Assembly (NCBI GenBank): GCA_964468185.1
Contig: CAYXTR010000003.1
Location: forward strand, 167,067-231,066
DNA from: JANQFV01 sp964468185
GTDB lineage: Bacteria > Planctomycetota > Phycisphaerae > UBA1845 > Fen-1342
Length of the DNA: 64,000 bases
Reading direction: 5' to 3'
Shown here one piece after another: positions 43,786 to 53,229 of this stretch (position 1 is its first letter; each line of letters starts with the position of its first letter). Made by a program: the position numbers and the translations under genes. The notes under the pieces are model-generated. The model saw nothing but the letters and a program-made list of their open reading frames with translations, ran no database searches and was not told where the DNA came from.

Positions 43786-46200
43786 TCAGGGACTGATCAA
43801 CTCCACGAACGGCGACACATCGTCAAACGTCACGAGCCCGTCCCCGTCAATATCCGCGTTCAACCAGAGGCAGTTCGGGTAGAAGTTCAAGTAACTCTCC
43901 TCACCATCCAGCGCGCGCACGAACGGCTGTATATCAGCGAAATCAACCGAACCATCACAATTGGCATCGCCGCTCAGCATCACCGGCGGCAGGTTGCGCC
44001 GCCACGCGCCACGTCCATAGGTGCCCGCCGTGATGGTCAGCCTGGTCCAGTCGATCTGAAGGTCACCAATATTGACATTCGGCAGGTCCGTTCCGTCCTT
44101 GGTCCACGTCTGACCGTGGTCATATGACCAGTACACGCCCGACCCACTGCCGAGCCACAACCCGGGCGGATCAAAACGCCAATCCACTTCGAGCGCTCGC
44201 CCCGCCACCCCCGTCGGCAGTGTCCCGGTGACGTCGGTCCAGGTTACGCCGTAGTCCGCGGTCCGCAGCACGCGTGGCCCGGAGGTATTGAAGAACGCGA
44301 CGTATGCCGTCCCGGCCGCGGTTGGATTGATGTAGATATCGCTGATTTCGCCGCTGGGCAGCCCGTCGGAGCGGTTGTACCACGTCCAGTAGCCGATCAG
44401 GGTGACATGGACGAGCCCGTTCGCGCTGCCGGTATAGATCACGTTCTGATCGCTGGGTGCGACGGCGATGGCGTTGAGGGTTGTCCCGCCGGCGACATCC
44501 GGGCTGATCGCGACCCAATCGGCATCGGTATCGGCGTTGTATGTTCGCCAGACGCGATGGGTGCCGCCGTAGAGCCGGCTCGAATCGTTGGGGTCCATGA
44601 CCAGGGGGGCGATGAAGTTTTTGGGGTCCGCGCCCCACGGCCCGGTGATATCGGTCCACACGTCGCCGTCGATGCGATACACGGTCAGGTACACGTAGGT
44701 TCCGTAGCGCCGCTCCGGAAACTCCTGATCATACGCCATGAACCCGCCATCGCCGCTGAGCACCTGTGGCCAATCGGCGGTTGCGTCGAACCGTTCGATG
44801 GTGCCGTTGTCCTGCGTGCCGCCCATCACCCGATTCGGATCCGTGGGGTGCAGCGCAATGTTGTAATTCTGCGTGACTGTAAGCGTGGCATTAGTGTTGA
44901 TCCACGTGTCGCCACCATCGGCACTCTTCCACACGCCGCCATCGTTGCCGACCCACAAGGTGTGCTCGGGCCCGAAGGTGATCCAGTGCATGTCGGGGTG
45001 CAACTGCCCGCCCTGCCCGTCGATGGTGATATCGGTCCAGCTCTGCCCGCCGTCGGTGGACCGGATCACGCCGGCGACCGCGTAGGTCGGAAACACGCCA
45101 CCGGCATAGACGACGTTCTCGTCGAGCGGGTCGACGGCCAGGCAGCAGTCGTACCATGCCTGGGGGTAGGGGAAGTCGGGGGTATTGCCGAGCCGCGACC
45201 AGGTATCGCCGCCATCGGCCGAACGGTACATGGCCCGCAAACTGCTGCCATAAACGAGGGCGACATAGAGCACGTCGGGATTGGACGGCGCGAGGGTGAT
45301 GATGATGCGACTCATCGGCCCGGTCAGCGTGGCGAGTTTGGTGAAGGATTGGCCGGCGTTGGTTGAGCGGTAGACGCCGTCGGCGTACTGGGCGATGTAG
45401 AGGATGTTTGGATCCTGCGGATTCACCGCCAGACTCGAGCAGTCACCACCCAGCAGACTCCACGTCTGCCCTCCGTCCGTCGTACGCGCATAGCCCGCAT
45501 TGCCCGTCACGTGTATGCGCTGCGGATCCGTCGGATCCACCGCCACGCCAGTGCATGTGGTCCCGACCTGCGCCGTCGTCGCGATCCGCTCCCACGTCTG
45601 CCCCCCATCGGTCGAGCGAAACAGACCGTCGCCCTGACTCTGCGTGGTATACTCGCCCGTACCAGCGTAAACCGTATCCGGATTCGACGGATCAACCGCC
45701 ACCGCCCCGTGGTTCAGAATCGGGAGCTCATCCGTCAGCGGCTCCCACAACTGGCCCCCGTCCACCGTCTTCCAGATACCGCCCGAAGCCGACGCGATAT
45801 ACACCACATCCGGATCCACCGGATGCGGCGCGATCGAAACCACCCGCCCGCTCGCATCGTCATACCCACTCCACCGCTCGTCGATAATCGGCCGCGGACC
45901 CAGTTGCCACCACGGGTTCCGCGACGGTGCCGGCCGCTGCATGTCGCTCGGCTTCCAACCCGGTACCGGCTCACCCGTGATACGAATATATCCGGGCGGC
46001 GGTGGGCCGAACTTCGGCGAGTTCTTGTCCCGCGGCGTCGAGCGCACAGGTGTCGGCAAATAATCAGGCCAATCAGCATAAAGGTCGTTGCGCACCAGCG
46101 GCGCTTCGCCCACCGCACGCTCCGCCGGCTGATCCGACTGGCACCCCAATAACCCCAGCACCAAGAGCGAACAAACGGCTAACAAACAGGCGAATCTCAT
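43786..46200 (-). CDS. Lipoprotein with sortilin-like BNR/Asp-box beta-propeller and dockerin tag
   Basis: 804 aa from the ATG at 46200 with GGAAGGAG upstream. The lipobox LLGC (about 17-20) indicates a lipoprotein signal. Many Asp-box repeats (STDGGQTWERI, TTDGGQTWSLL, SADGGDTWSRL, STDGGQSWTDI, SADGGDTWINT) span about 120-720. They predict one or two multi-bladed propellers of the sialidase/VPS10 type. The last 65 residues are dockerin-like repeats. No catalytic residues of sialidase were recognised. Probably a surface binding or scaffold protein. Confidence 0.78.
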   Translation of the reverse strand: MRFACLLAVCSLLVLGLLGCQSDQPAERAVGEAPLVRNDLYADWPDYLPTPVRSTPRDKNSPKFGPPPPGYIRITGEPVPGWKPSDMQRPAPSRNPWWQLGPRPIIDERWSGYDDASGRVVSIAPHPVDPDVVYIASASGGIWKTVDGGQLWEPLTDELPILNHGAVAVDPSNPDTVYAGTGEYTTQSQGDGLFRSTDGGQTWERIATTAQVGTTCTGVAVDPTDPQRIHVTGNAGYARTTDGGQTWSLLGGDCSSLAVNPQDPNILYIAQYADGVYRSTNAGQSFTKLATLTGPMSRIIITLAPSNPDVLYVALVYGSSLRAMYRSADGGDTWSRLGNTPDFPYPQAWYDCCLAVDPLDENVVYAGGVFPTYAVAGVIRSTDGGQSWTDITIDGQGGQLHPDMHWITFGPEHTLWVGNDGGVWKSADGGDTWINTNATLTVTQNYNIALHPTDPNRVMGGTQDNGTIERFDATADWPQVLSGDGGFMAYDQEFPERRYGTYVYLTVYRIDGDVWTDITGPWGADPKNFIAPLVMDPNDSSRLYGGTHRVWRTYNADTDADWVAISPDVAGGTTLNAIAVAPSDQNVIYTGSANGLVHVTLIGYWTWYNRSDGLPSGEISDIYINPTAAGTAYVAFFNTSGPRVLRTADYGVTWTDVTGTLPTGVAGRALEVDWRFDPPGLWLGSGSGVYWSYDHGQTWTKDGTDLPNVNIGDLQIDWTRLTITAGTYGRGAWRRNLPPVMLSGDANCDGSVDFADIQPFVRALDGEESYLNFYPNCLWLNADIDGDGLVTFDDVSPFVELISP

Positions 46201-46304
46201 GAAGAATTGGCTCCTTCCGTCCAGCCGCAGCCATGGGCCAGTCGACTCGACGACGCGCGCCCCCGCGGGTTCCATCACCAGCAACAGTACTTAAAGCCTC
46301 TGCA

Positions 46305-46332
46305 ATTATATCGGTTTCATGGTGGATGCCAC
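46305..46332 (-). promoter_or_regulatory. Candidate promoter of the BNR lipoprotein gene
   Basis: On the minus strand GTGGCA (46332-46327), a 16-nt spacer and a perfect TATAAT (46310-46305). Confidence 0.45.
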
Positions 46333-46405
46333 GACGAAACCACTCACTTCAGGGAGCGTGGCATGATCGGCCCCCGCGTCTCTCGGGCCGCCAGCATCAA
46401 ATACC

Positions 46406-46435
46406 CGGACAGAACGGCTCCGGCTAGTGTACAAT
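46406..46435 (+). promoter_or_regulatory. Candidate promoter of the beta-helix protein gene
   Basis: CGGACA (46406-46411), an 18-nt spacer and TACAAT (46430-46435). The leader would be about 75 nt. Confidence 0.4.
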
Positions 46436-46516
46436 GATGCGCACATCGATCGGCCTGCCGCGATCGCGGCGGACGCGACAGGTCCGGTAATACACGAACA
46501 CGCGGAGAGGGTAGCG

Positions 46517-48289
46517 ATGAAGACCAAATGCACACGAATGCAGATCGAACTGATACCTCTGGCCATCCTGTGGGTCGTGACAACCACGTCGGCAGCAACG
46601 ATCCAAGTCCCTGAAGACTACCCTACTATCGCCGAAGCAGTCGCCGTCGCCATGCCCGGCGACGTCGTGCTCGTGCAATCATCGATTTTCGTTCAGGAGC
46701 CTCTCATCGACTTCGCCGGCAAGCCGATTCGCATCGAGAGCACCGACAATATCGATCAAGAACAGCACGGGGCATACCTGCTCGCCGCGGACGCGGAGTT
46801 GGCAGCCCCCTCGGGCAGCCTCGTCATCCGCGGTGATCTCCAATCGCCCGCGGTACAACTCGGCACCGCAACGGTATTCGCTCAGCAGCTTGCACTCGAC
46901 GACGGTCGACTCCTGGTGCAGCCCAATGCCCGGCTGCACCTCGTCTCAAATAACGAAGCGTACCTTCACGGAAGCGTGATCGTTGAACACGGCGGTGTCT
47001 TGCGTTGCTCCAATTCCTACGGCGGCATCAACCACCACGGCAACATCATGCTCCACGGCGGCGCCCACCTGATCGCGATGGAACGACTGACCTCAAATGG
47101 CATGCTGACGTCGATCGGCGGCGACGTTTCGGTCGGCACTGACCTGGAGGTGGACGGCGAGTGGTATCTCTTCGATTCGGTCGTCACCATCGGCACAGAA
47201 ATGAGCATCGACTACGAGGAGTTGTTCATACTCTACGGCGGGCAACTCATGTTCGGAAATGACCTCCAAAACCTCGGTACCCTCGAGTTGTTCGACGCTC
47301 TGATCGTCGGCGGACACTGCCGCAATGGCCCCAGCCAGTATGAGCAACACGACGTCCACCTCGCGCTGGACGGGACCACCATCATCGCCGACGAACTCAC
47401 CAATCATGAGTATTGCGCTCTGATCGGCAGCGGTGATTGGAATTTCGACCTGCAAAACGACGGGGCGGCCACGATCACGGCCGATACGACCCTCACCGGC
47501 GATACCTTCAACACGCCCACGGGCATCATCACGATTCAGGCCGGAACGCTCACCTTTTTCGGCTCGCTCGATAACCAGGGCACGATCATCGGCGATTACG
47601 TCCCCCCGCTCGCGGATGACGGCGAAGGCCAGACGATTCGCATCGCCGGCGACCTGGTCATGGGCAACGTGGCCGGTCTGCACCTGCCCGAGGTCGATGC
47701 AACGCTCCGTGTCGACGGACACTACGATCTCGCCACCACAAACGCCGACGAGTACAGCATGCAAGCTGCCACGCTGAGACTGGGCACGCTCGCCGGCAGC
47801 CATGTGCAGTGCGAAGTCATGAGCCGGGATCTCGGCGCCAATCTCAACGGACTACTGCCACACGAGCCGGGGCGCTTCCCGCTCGGCACGCTGCGCATCG
47901 CCGGCGGCACCGTGACGCTCGTTGATACACACGACAATGACGGCTTCGGCCAGGAAGCCTGCGAGGCCGTGTACGTGGATACGCTCCAGATCGACGGCGC
48001 CGCGACGCTGATCACCAACGGCTGCCACGTCTACTACCGCACCCTGCAAGACGAAGGTACGGTTTCCGACCCGGCCGATCTCATCGAGTTGCCCGCTTGG
48101 GTCGTCGGGGACAGTAACTGCGACGGCACGGTAAGCTTCGACGACATTCAGCCATTCGTCAAAGCGCTCAGTGGCCAGGACGAGTACGAGCAGGCATTTC
48201 CCGACTGCGAATGGCTCAACGCGGACTGCGACGGCGATGGATTGGTAACGTTCGACGATATCGCAGCATTCGTAAGCCTGCTCGATTAG
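46517..48289 (+). CDS. Secreted beta-helix-like protein with dockerin tag
   Basis: 590 aa from the ATG at 46517 with GAGAGGG upstream. A signal peptide (1-26, ending TTTSA) is followed by TIQVPEDYPTIAEAVAVAMPGDVVLV, the usual opening of right-handed parallel beta-helix proteins. Repetitive short strands run to about 500 (GSLVIRGDL, GGVLRCSN, GNIMLHGG, GDVSVGTDLEVDG, AGTLTFFGSLDNQG). The last 65 residues are two dockerin-like repeats (GDSNCDGTVSFDDIQPFVKALSG...). No enzyme signature was recognised. Likely exported to the surface. Confidence 0.75.
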   Translation: MKTKCTRMQIELIPLAILWVVTTTSAATIQVPEDYPTIAEAVAVAMPGDVVLVQSSIFVQEPLIDFAGKPIRIESTDNIDQEQHGAYLLAADAELAAPSGSLVIRGDLQSPAVQLGTATVFAQQLALDDGRLLVQPNARLHLVSNNEAYLHGSVIVEHGGVLRCSNSYGGINHHGNIMLHGGAHLIAMERLTSNGMLTSIGGDVSVGTDLEVDGEWYLFDSVVTIGTEMSIDYEELFILYGGQLMFGNDLQNLGTLELFDALIVGGHCRNGPSQYEQHDVHLALDGTTIIADELTNHEYCALIGSGDWNFDLQNDGAATITADTTLTGDTFNTPTGIITIQAGTLTFFGSLDNQGTIIGDYVPPLADDGEGQTIRIAGDLVMGNVAGLHLPEVDATLRVDGHYDLATTNADEYSMQAATLRLGTLAGSHVQCEVMSRDLGANLNGLLPHEPGRFPLGTLRIAGGTVTLVDTHDNDGFGQEACEAVYVDTLQIDGAATLITNGCHVYYRTLQDEGTVSDPADLIELPAWVVGDSNCDGTVSFDDIQPFVKALSGQDEYEQAFPDCEWLNADCDGDGLVTFDDIAAFVSLLD

Positions 48290-48350
48290 CACCTTCCAAC
48301 CCCGCAATGCGGCCACAGCGACGCAGGCGGAGTAGTTTTGCGGACAAAGT

Positions 48351-48365
48351 GGACCCACTGGGTCC
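48351..48365. repeat. Perfect inverted repeat upstream of the M28 peptidase gene
   Basis: GGACCC-ACT-GGGTCC, a 6-bp perfect palindrome about 200 nt before the start. It could be an operator half-site pair or a small hairpin. The flanking 48290-48561 is otherwise featureless. Confidence 0.3.
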
Positions 48366-48561
48366 TATAGCGACACTTTGCGACAACGTCGCGATAACGA
48401 TTTGGTTGCATCGACACCCGCGCCCCCGTTACAGTGAACCCGGAGGTCTGAAAGTGGCCCCCGCTGAAAGGTGTAAGTGTTCCTGTAGCAGGAGTGGTGC
48501 CGGGGGCGTACCCGCCCCTCGTCGTCACGTCCACCCGAAATCCCGCCAGGAGTAACAAGTC

Positions 48562-50490
48562 GTGAGAATCAAAATGCGCTGCTTAGGATGGATGCTCTCG
48601 CTCAGTCTGGGCCTGCTCGTGGTGGCCTCCGCCTCCGCGTCCGAAATGGGCCACGTCGCGGCCGATCAGGTCGACGCCGACCAGTTTTACAACCTGCTGG
48701 ACAACTGGCTATTCACCCACGCCGGCGACAATCGCGGCCCTGACGGCCCCGACCTCGTGCCGTGTCGTGACAACATCGCTTTTCTGTTTCAGCAATACGG
48801 ACTGGACGTCACGATCGAGCCGTTCACGTACTGGGGCGACACCTACCACAACGTCGTGGGCACGAAATGGGGCACGCTCTATCCCGACCAGGAGTTCGTC
48901 ATCGGCGCACACTACGACTCGGTCAGCAATCCGGGCGCCGACGACAATGCCAGCGGCACCGCCCTCGTGATCGAAGCCGCCCGCATCCTCAGCCAATACG
49001 AGTCGGATTACACCATCCGCTTCGTCGCGTTCTCCATGGAAGAGGTCGGCCTGGTCGGCAGCGAAGCCTATGTCGACGCCCACATCAACGATGACATCAT
49101 CGGTATGATCTCTGCCGACATGGTCGCCTACGACACCGGCTCCAACGCCGCCCGCGTGTACCAGCGCTCGAACTCGCCTATCGCCGACGCGCTCGAAGCC
49201 GCGATCGCCGAATACGGCAACGGCCTCTCCTCGATCGACCCCGGCTGGATCAGCGCCAGTGACCACGCCCCGTTTGATGCAGCCGGCTTCGACGCCTGCC
49301 TCCTGATCGAAGCCGAAGTGTGGGACAACCCCTTCTACCACACACAACAGGACAACCTCGACAACCCCAACAACATCAACGTCGACTTCGCCGTCAGGAT
49401 GGTCCGCAGCGCCGTGGGCATGCTCGTCGACGAAGCCGGCGTCCTGGTCGACGCCGACATCCTGACCTTCGACTTCCCCGACGGATTACCCGAATACAGC
49501 CAACCCCACGGCGGCACCGCGGTCCGTGTGACGGTCGGGGCCATGGGTGACGCCGTCGCCCAGCCCGGTAGCGGCATGCTGCACTACAACGTCGGGCTCG
49601 GCTGGGAATCCGAGCCGATGCAGGTCGTCGAAGAAAACGTCTACGACGCTTTCCTCCCGGCACAGACGTGCGGCGAGCAGGTGCAGTACTACTTCAGTGC
49701 AGAGACGACCGATGGTGACGTCTTCCTGTCGCCGCGCACGGCACCAGCGGCATCCCACACCGCCCGCGCCGCCTACGGCCGCTCGATCGTCTTCGAAGAA
49801 ACCTTCGACACCAACCCGGGCTGGACCACGCAGGGCCTTTGGGCCTACGGCCAGCCAAGCGGCAGCGGCGGCCAGTACGGCGGCCCCGATCCCACCAGCG
49901 GCTTCACCGGACCAAACGTCTATGGCTACAACCTCAACGGCGACTACGAAAACAACCTGCCCGAACGCCACCTGACCAGCACCGCGATCGATTGCTCGGG
50001 CATCCACGATATCCAGCTCGAGTTCATGCGCTGGCTCGGCGTCGAGCAACCCGCATACGACCACGCCTACGTGCGCATCAGCACCAATGGCACCAACTGG
50101 ACGACCGTCTGGGAAAACACCAGCGAAATCACCGACGCCGCCTGGCTGCCGATCGAAATCGATGTTTCCGACCTCGTCGATGATCAGTCCACCGTATATC
50201 TCCGCTGGACGATGGGCACGACGGATGTCGGCTGGCGCTACTGCGGCTGGAACATCGACGACGTCCGGCTGACCGCGCTGGATTGCGAGGCGCCCTTCGT
50301 TCCGGGTGATCTGAACTGTGACCTGGCAGTCAATTTCGACGACATCGGAGCATTTGTCGTCGCGCTGGGCGGGGAGACGGCCTACTACGCCGAGTACCCG
50401 GAGTGCAACTGGCTCAACGGCGATATCGATGGTAACGGCACGGTCGACTTCGACGATATCACGCCGTTCGTCAACCTGCTGGGCGGCTAG
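48562..50490 (+). CDS. Secreted M28-family metallopeptidase with jelly-roll and dockerin domains
   Basis: 642 aa from GTG at 48562 with AGGAG 9 nt upstream; Met5 is an alternative. A signal peptide (about 1-27) precedes an M28 zinc aminopeptidase domain: H117 (GAHYDSV), D127/D128 (GADDNASG), E160/E161 (FSMEEVGLVGS), D186 (SADMVAYD) and H260 (FYHTQQDN) are the expected metal ligands and base. A jelly-roll-like region follows (ETFDTNPGWTTQGLWAYGQP...GWNIDDVRL, about 415-575), then the dockerin-like pair (about 580-642). Its own terminator follows. Confidence 0.86.
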   Translation: MRIKMRCLGWMLSLSLGLLVVASASASEMGHVAADQVDADQFYNLLDNWLFTHAGDNRGPDGPDLVPCRDNIAFLFQQYGLDVTIEPFTYWGDTYHNVVGTKWGTLYPDQEFVIGAHYDSVSNPGADDNASGTALVIEAARILSQYESDYTIRFVAFSMEEVGLVGSEAYVDAHINDDIIGMISADMVAYDTGSNAARVYQRSNSPIADALEAAIAEYGNGLSSIDPGWISASDHAPFDAAGFDACLLIEAEVWDNPFYHTQQDNLDNPNNINVDFAVRMVRSAVGMLVDEAGVLVDADILTFDFPDGLPEYSQPHGGTAVRVTVGAMGDAVAQPGSGMLHYNVGLGWESEPMQVVEENVYDAFLPAQTCGEQVQYYFSAETTDGDVFLSPRTAPAASHTARAAYGRSIVFEETFDTNPGWTTQGLWAYGQPSGSGGQYGGPDPTSGFTGPNVYGYNLNGDYENNLPERHLTSTAIDCSGIHDIQLEFMRWLGVEQPAYDHAYVRISTNGTNWTTVWENTSEITDAAWLPIEIDVSDLVDDQSTVYLRWTMGTTDVGWRYCGWNIDDVRLTALDCEAPFVPGDLNCDLAVNFDDIGAFVVALGGETAYYAEYPECNWLNGDIDGNGTVDFDDITPFVNLLGG

Positions 50491-50513
50491 CAATTCCGCT
50501 TCGAACTGACCCG

Positions 50514-50547
50514 GCGCCGGGCTCACACGGGCCCGGCGCTCTTCTTG
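50514..50547 (+). terminator. Rho-independent terminator after the M28 peptidase
   Basis: A 9-bp stem (50514-50522 with 50531-50539) with an 8-nt loop, followed by TCTTCTTG. Confidence 0.7.
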
Positions 50548-50646
50548 ATAAAACGGTGCTGTATCCAAACTCCCCGGCAGCGGCGCATTCACTGCTCAGG
50601 CTGTGCCGCATCGCCAGGCTCGTTCCAAGACCGGAGGACTTCGTAC

Positions 50647-53100
50647 ATGTTGGTCTTGTCCCGCCGTCCACTCCGTCTCTGCACTGCGTTAGCGCTCATC
50701 TGCGTAATATCCCAAGTCGCCAACGCCGATACCCCACCCCGCCAGGACGGCCGGAACATACAGCGCCTCGAGTGGCGCTCCCCATTCGGCGACACGCCCA
50801 CCACGTATGAAGAATACCTGCTCACACACCCCCGCGTATCAGCCGAATTCAAAGGCACGCAGCGACACGACCCGGCCGGCGGCACGGGTCGCACCGCAAC
50901 ACTGGCCATCCTGACCGACAGCGCACTCGCCCCAAACATCAACGCAGCGCTCAACAACTACGTCGCCAACCTGAACGCCACAGGCTACACCGTCATGACT
51001 GATACCGTCAGCGGCGGAACACCGGCGGACATCAAGTCCTGGATCCAATCTCAATATGCCGCCGGCGCTAATGGCATCCTGCTCATCGGCGATATTACTG
51101 CTGCCTGGGCAGAGGTCTCGGGTGCAGTGTTCCCTTGCGAGCTGTTCTACATGGATCTCGACGGCAGTTGGGACGATCCCGACGGCGATGGCGTCTACGA
51201 AACGCACGCCCCCGGCACGGGCGATGAAGGTCCCGAGCTCTACGTCGCACGCCTGTACGCCCACACCCTGACATACGCCCCGGAAGCGACGCTCGTCAAC
51301 GACTACCTCGCCAAGGTCGCCGATTATCGTACGGGGGCCCTGGCACAGCGCTGGCGAGGACTCGAATACGTCGAGGAAGACTGGTACGACATGTACACTG
51401 CCCTCGATCAGGTCTACAACACCAACGTCGACCGCCATGATTACGGCTATCTGACAACCGCGAGCGGTTACCTGGACCACCTCGCCGCCCACCAGCACTT
51501 CACCCAGGTGTGCGCACACAGTTATCCCGGCGGCCACCATTTCGGCACGCGCCCCACCGAGTCCGTCTCGTACGCCCACGTTTACGTCAACAGCCCGATC
51601 ACGCGCAGCGCCTGGCTGCGTGTCGGCAGCGACGACGGCGTGAAAGTGTGGGTTAACGGCGAAGTAGAGCTCACGCGCGATGTCTATCAGGGCTGGACAC
51701 CCGATCAGTTCGCCGCGGTAATCACCCTCAACGCCGGCTGGAATCGCGTGCTCTGCAAGGTCAGCCAGGGCGGCGGTGACCACCAGCTCTCGGCACGTTT
51801 CACCGACGCCAGCCACGAACCACTCGCCGATCTCCAATATCAACTCGACGACCCCGCAACCAATCCGCCCACCGCACCCTACATCCGCGGCTGGCTGGTC
51901 AACGGCTTCCACCAGGACAGCTCCGATAACTTCTACTCCTACCTCACCACGAACTACCTCGGCGTCAATGAAGCCGGCATCAACCCGACCGAAGGCAGCG
52001 CGCACGGCGGACACGTCTGGACCTACCAATCCGCCGCCGACGCTTACGTGGATCTGGAAGACTACTCCGGCGGCGCGGATTTCGGCGTGACGTACGCATT
52101 CGTGCGGGTACTCGCCAGCGAAACGACACCTTGTGAACTGTGGCTGGGCTATGACGATGGCGTCCGCGCCTGGCTCAATGGTCAGGTCGTCGCCTATGAC
52201 AACCGCTACGGCGACTACGTGCCGGATATGACAAAAGTACCGGTCACGCTGAACCCCGGCGAGAATCGCCTGCTGGTGAAGGTCTCCGAATGGATGGGGC
52301 CACACGGTATGAGCGCGCGCTTCTGCCACCCGGATGGCTCGGCCATCCAAGGACTAACCTGCGACCCACTGCCAACGGCCATCAACTACATCGGAAGCTG
52401 GCTCGTCAACGGCCCCTACCTGAATCCTGACCCGGCTACCCGACTCAGCGAGGACTACCTCGCTGGTGAAGCAGACGTGGCGCCGAGCACCGGCGACCCG
52501 GCCCCCAACGGGACCTGGCAGCCGTACATCGGCGACGCAGAGCCGGTCGACCTTGGCCTCTACTTCGACCACGGCGGCTGGGTCTACTCCAGTGACATCC
52601 AGGACCACGATCCCCCGGTGTTGTTCTACAACCTGTTCGCCTGCGGCGCCGGCCTGTTTACCGAGCAGAACTACCTCGGCGGCGCCTACATCTTCAATAC
52701 CACGTACGGCCTTTGCACGATTGCCTCGACCAAGAGCGGCAGCATGCTCAACTTCCAGGACTTCACCCAGCCACTCAGCGCGGGACTCACACTGGGCGAC
52801 GCTTTTCTGGACTGGTTCGAGACCCAGGCTCCCTTTCAGCAGTGGGAACGCGAATGGTACTATGGTATGGAGCTGTTCGGCGACCCGACCCTGCGCGTCG
52901 TCGCTGAACCGCATCCGGGCGATCTGAACTGTGACGGTAGCATCGATTTCGACGACATCAGCCCGTTTGTCAAAGCGCTCAGCGGGGAAGAAGGCTATTA
53001 CGTCAGCTTCCCGAATTGCGACTGGCGGCGCGGCGATTGTGACGGCAACGGCACGGTGGATTTTGACGACATCGCACCATTCATCGGCCTGCTGCAATAG
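50647..53100 (+). CDS. C25 (gingipain)-like secreted peptidase with domains inserted between His and Cys, dockerin-tagged
   Basis: 817 aa from the ATG at 50647 with GGAGGA upstream. A signal peptide (about 1-27) precedes the first half of a caspase-like C25 domain (LAILTDSALAPNINAALNNYVANLNATGYTV..., GILLIGD, ELYVARLYA), ending at H291 (CAHSYPGGHHF). The second half begins only at about 650 with C666 (FYNLFACGAG), then GGAYIFNTTYGLCTIASTKSG and YGMELFGDPTLRV, a C25 signature. Between them lie two related PA14-like beta modules (about 302-385 and 455-570), each followed or preceded by a YIxxWLVNGxxxxD segment. The C-terminal 64 residues are dockerin-like. Peptidase activity is inferred. Confidence 0.72.
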   Translation: MLVLSRRPLRLCTALALICVISQVANADTPPRQDGRNIQRLEWRSPFGDTPTTYEEYLLTHPRVSAEFKGTQRHDPAGGTGRTATLAILTDSALAPNINAALNNYVANLNATGYTVMTDTVSGGTPADIKSWIQSQYAAGANGILLIGDITAAWAEVSGAVFPCELFYMDLDGSWDDPDGDGVYETHAPGTGDEGPELYVARLYAHTLTYAPEATLVNDYLAKVADYRTGALAQRWRGLEYVEEDWYDMYTALDQVYNTNVDRHDYGYLTTASGYLDHLAAHQHFTQVCAHSYPGGHHFGTRPTESVSYAHVYVNSPITRSAWLRVGSDDGVKVWVNGEVELTRDVYQGWTPDQFAAVITLNAGWNRVLCKVSQGGGDHQLSARFTDASHEPLADLQYQLDDPATNPPTAPYIRGWLVNGFHQDSSDNFYSYLTTNYLGVNEAGINPTEGSAHGGHVWTYQSAADAYVDLEDYSGGADFGVTYAFVRVLASETTPCELWLGYDDGVRAWLNGQVVAYDNRYGDYVPDMTKVPVTLNPGENRLLVKVSEWMGPHGMSARFCHPDGSAIQGLTCDPLPTAINYIGSWLVNGPYLNPDPATRLSEDYLAGEADVAPSTGDPAPNGTWQPYIGDAEPVDLGLYFDHGGWVYSSDIQDHDPPVLFYNLFACGAGLFTEQNYLGGAYIFNTTYGLCTIASTKSGSMLNFQDFTQPLSAGLTLGDAFLDWFETQAPFQQWEREWYYGMELFGDPTLRVVAEPHPGDLNCDGSIDFDDISPFVKALSGEEGYYVSFPNCDWRRGDCDGNGTVDFDDIAPFIGLLQ

Positions 53101-53229
53101 CCATCAACTCGACTGACCGGGACGTCGCTCGCGACGACCCCGACCATACACAGTCTTGTTTCGCGGAAGGGATAGCAAGTCCGGTGCGCAATGTCAGCAC
53201 CAGGACAAGGAGACACAGGAGGCACATCC

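Larger units (their letters stand above)
46201..46516. other. Divergent promoter region
   Basis: It separates two dockerin-tagged protein genes. It holds the two promoter candidates listed separately and no supported gene. Confidence 0.45.

Noticed and set aside
43786..46200. Active sialidase
   Set aside because: Asp-boxes are present, but the Arg triad and Asp/Glu/Tyr active-site residues of sialidases were not recognised.
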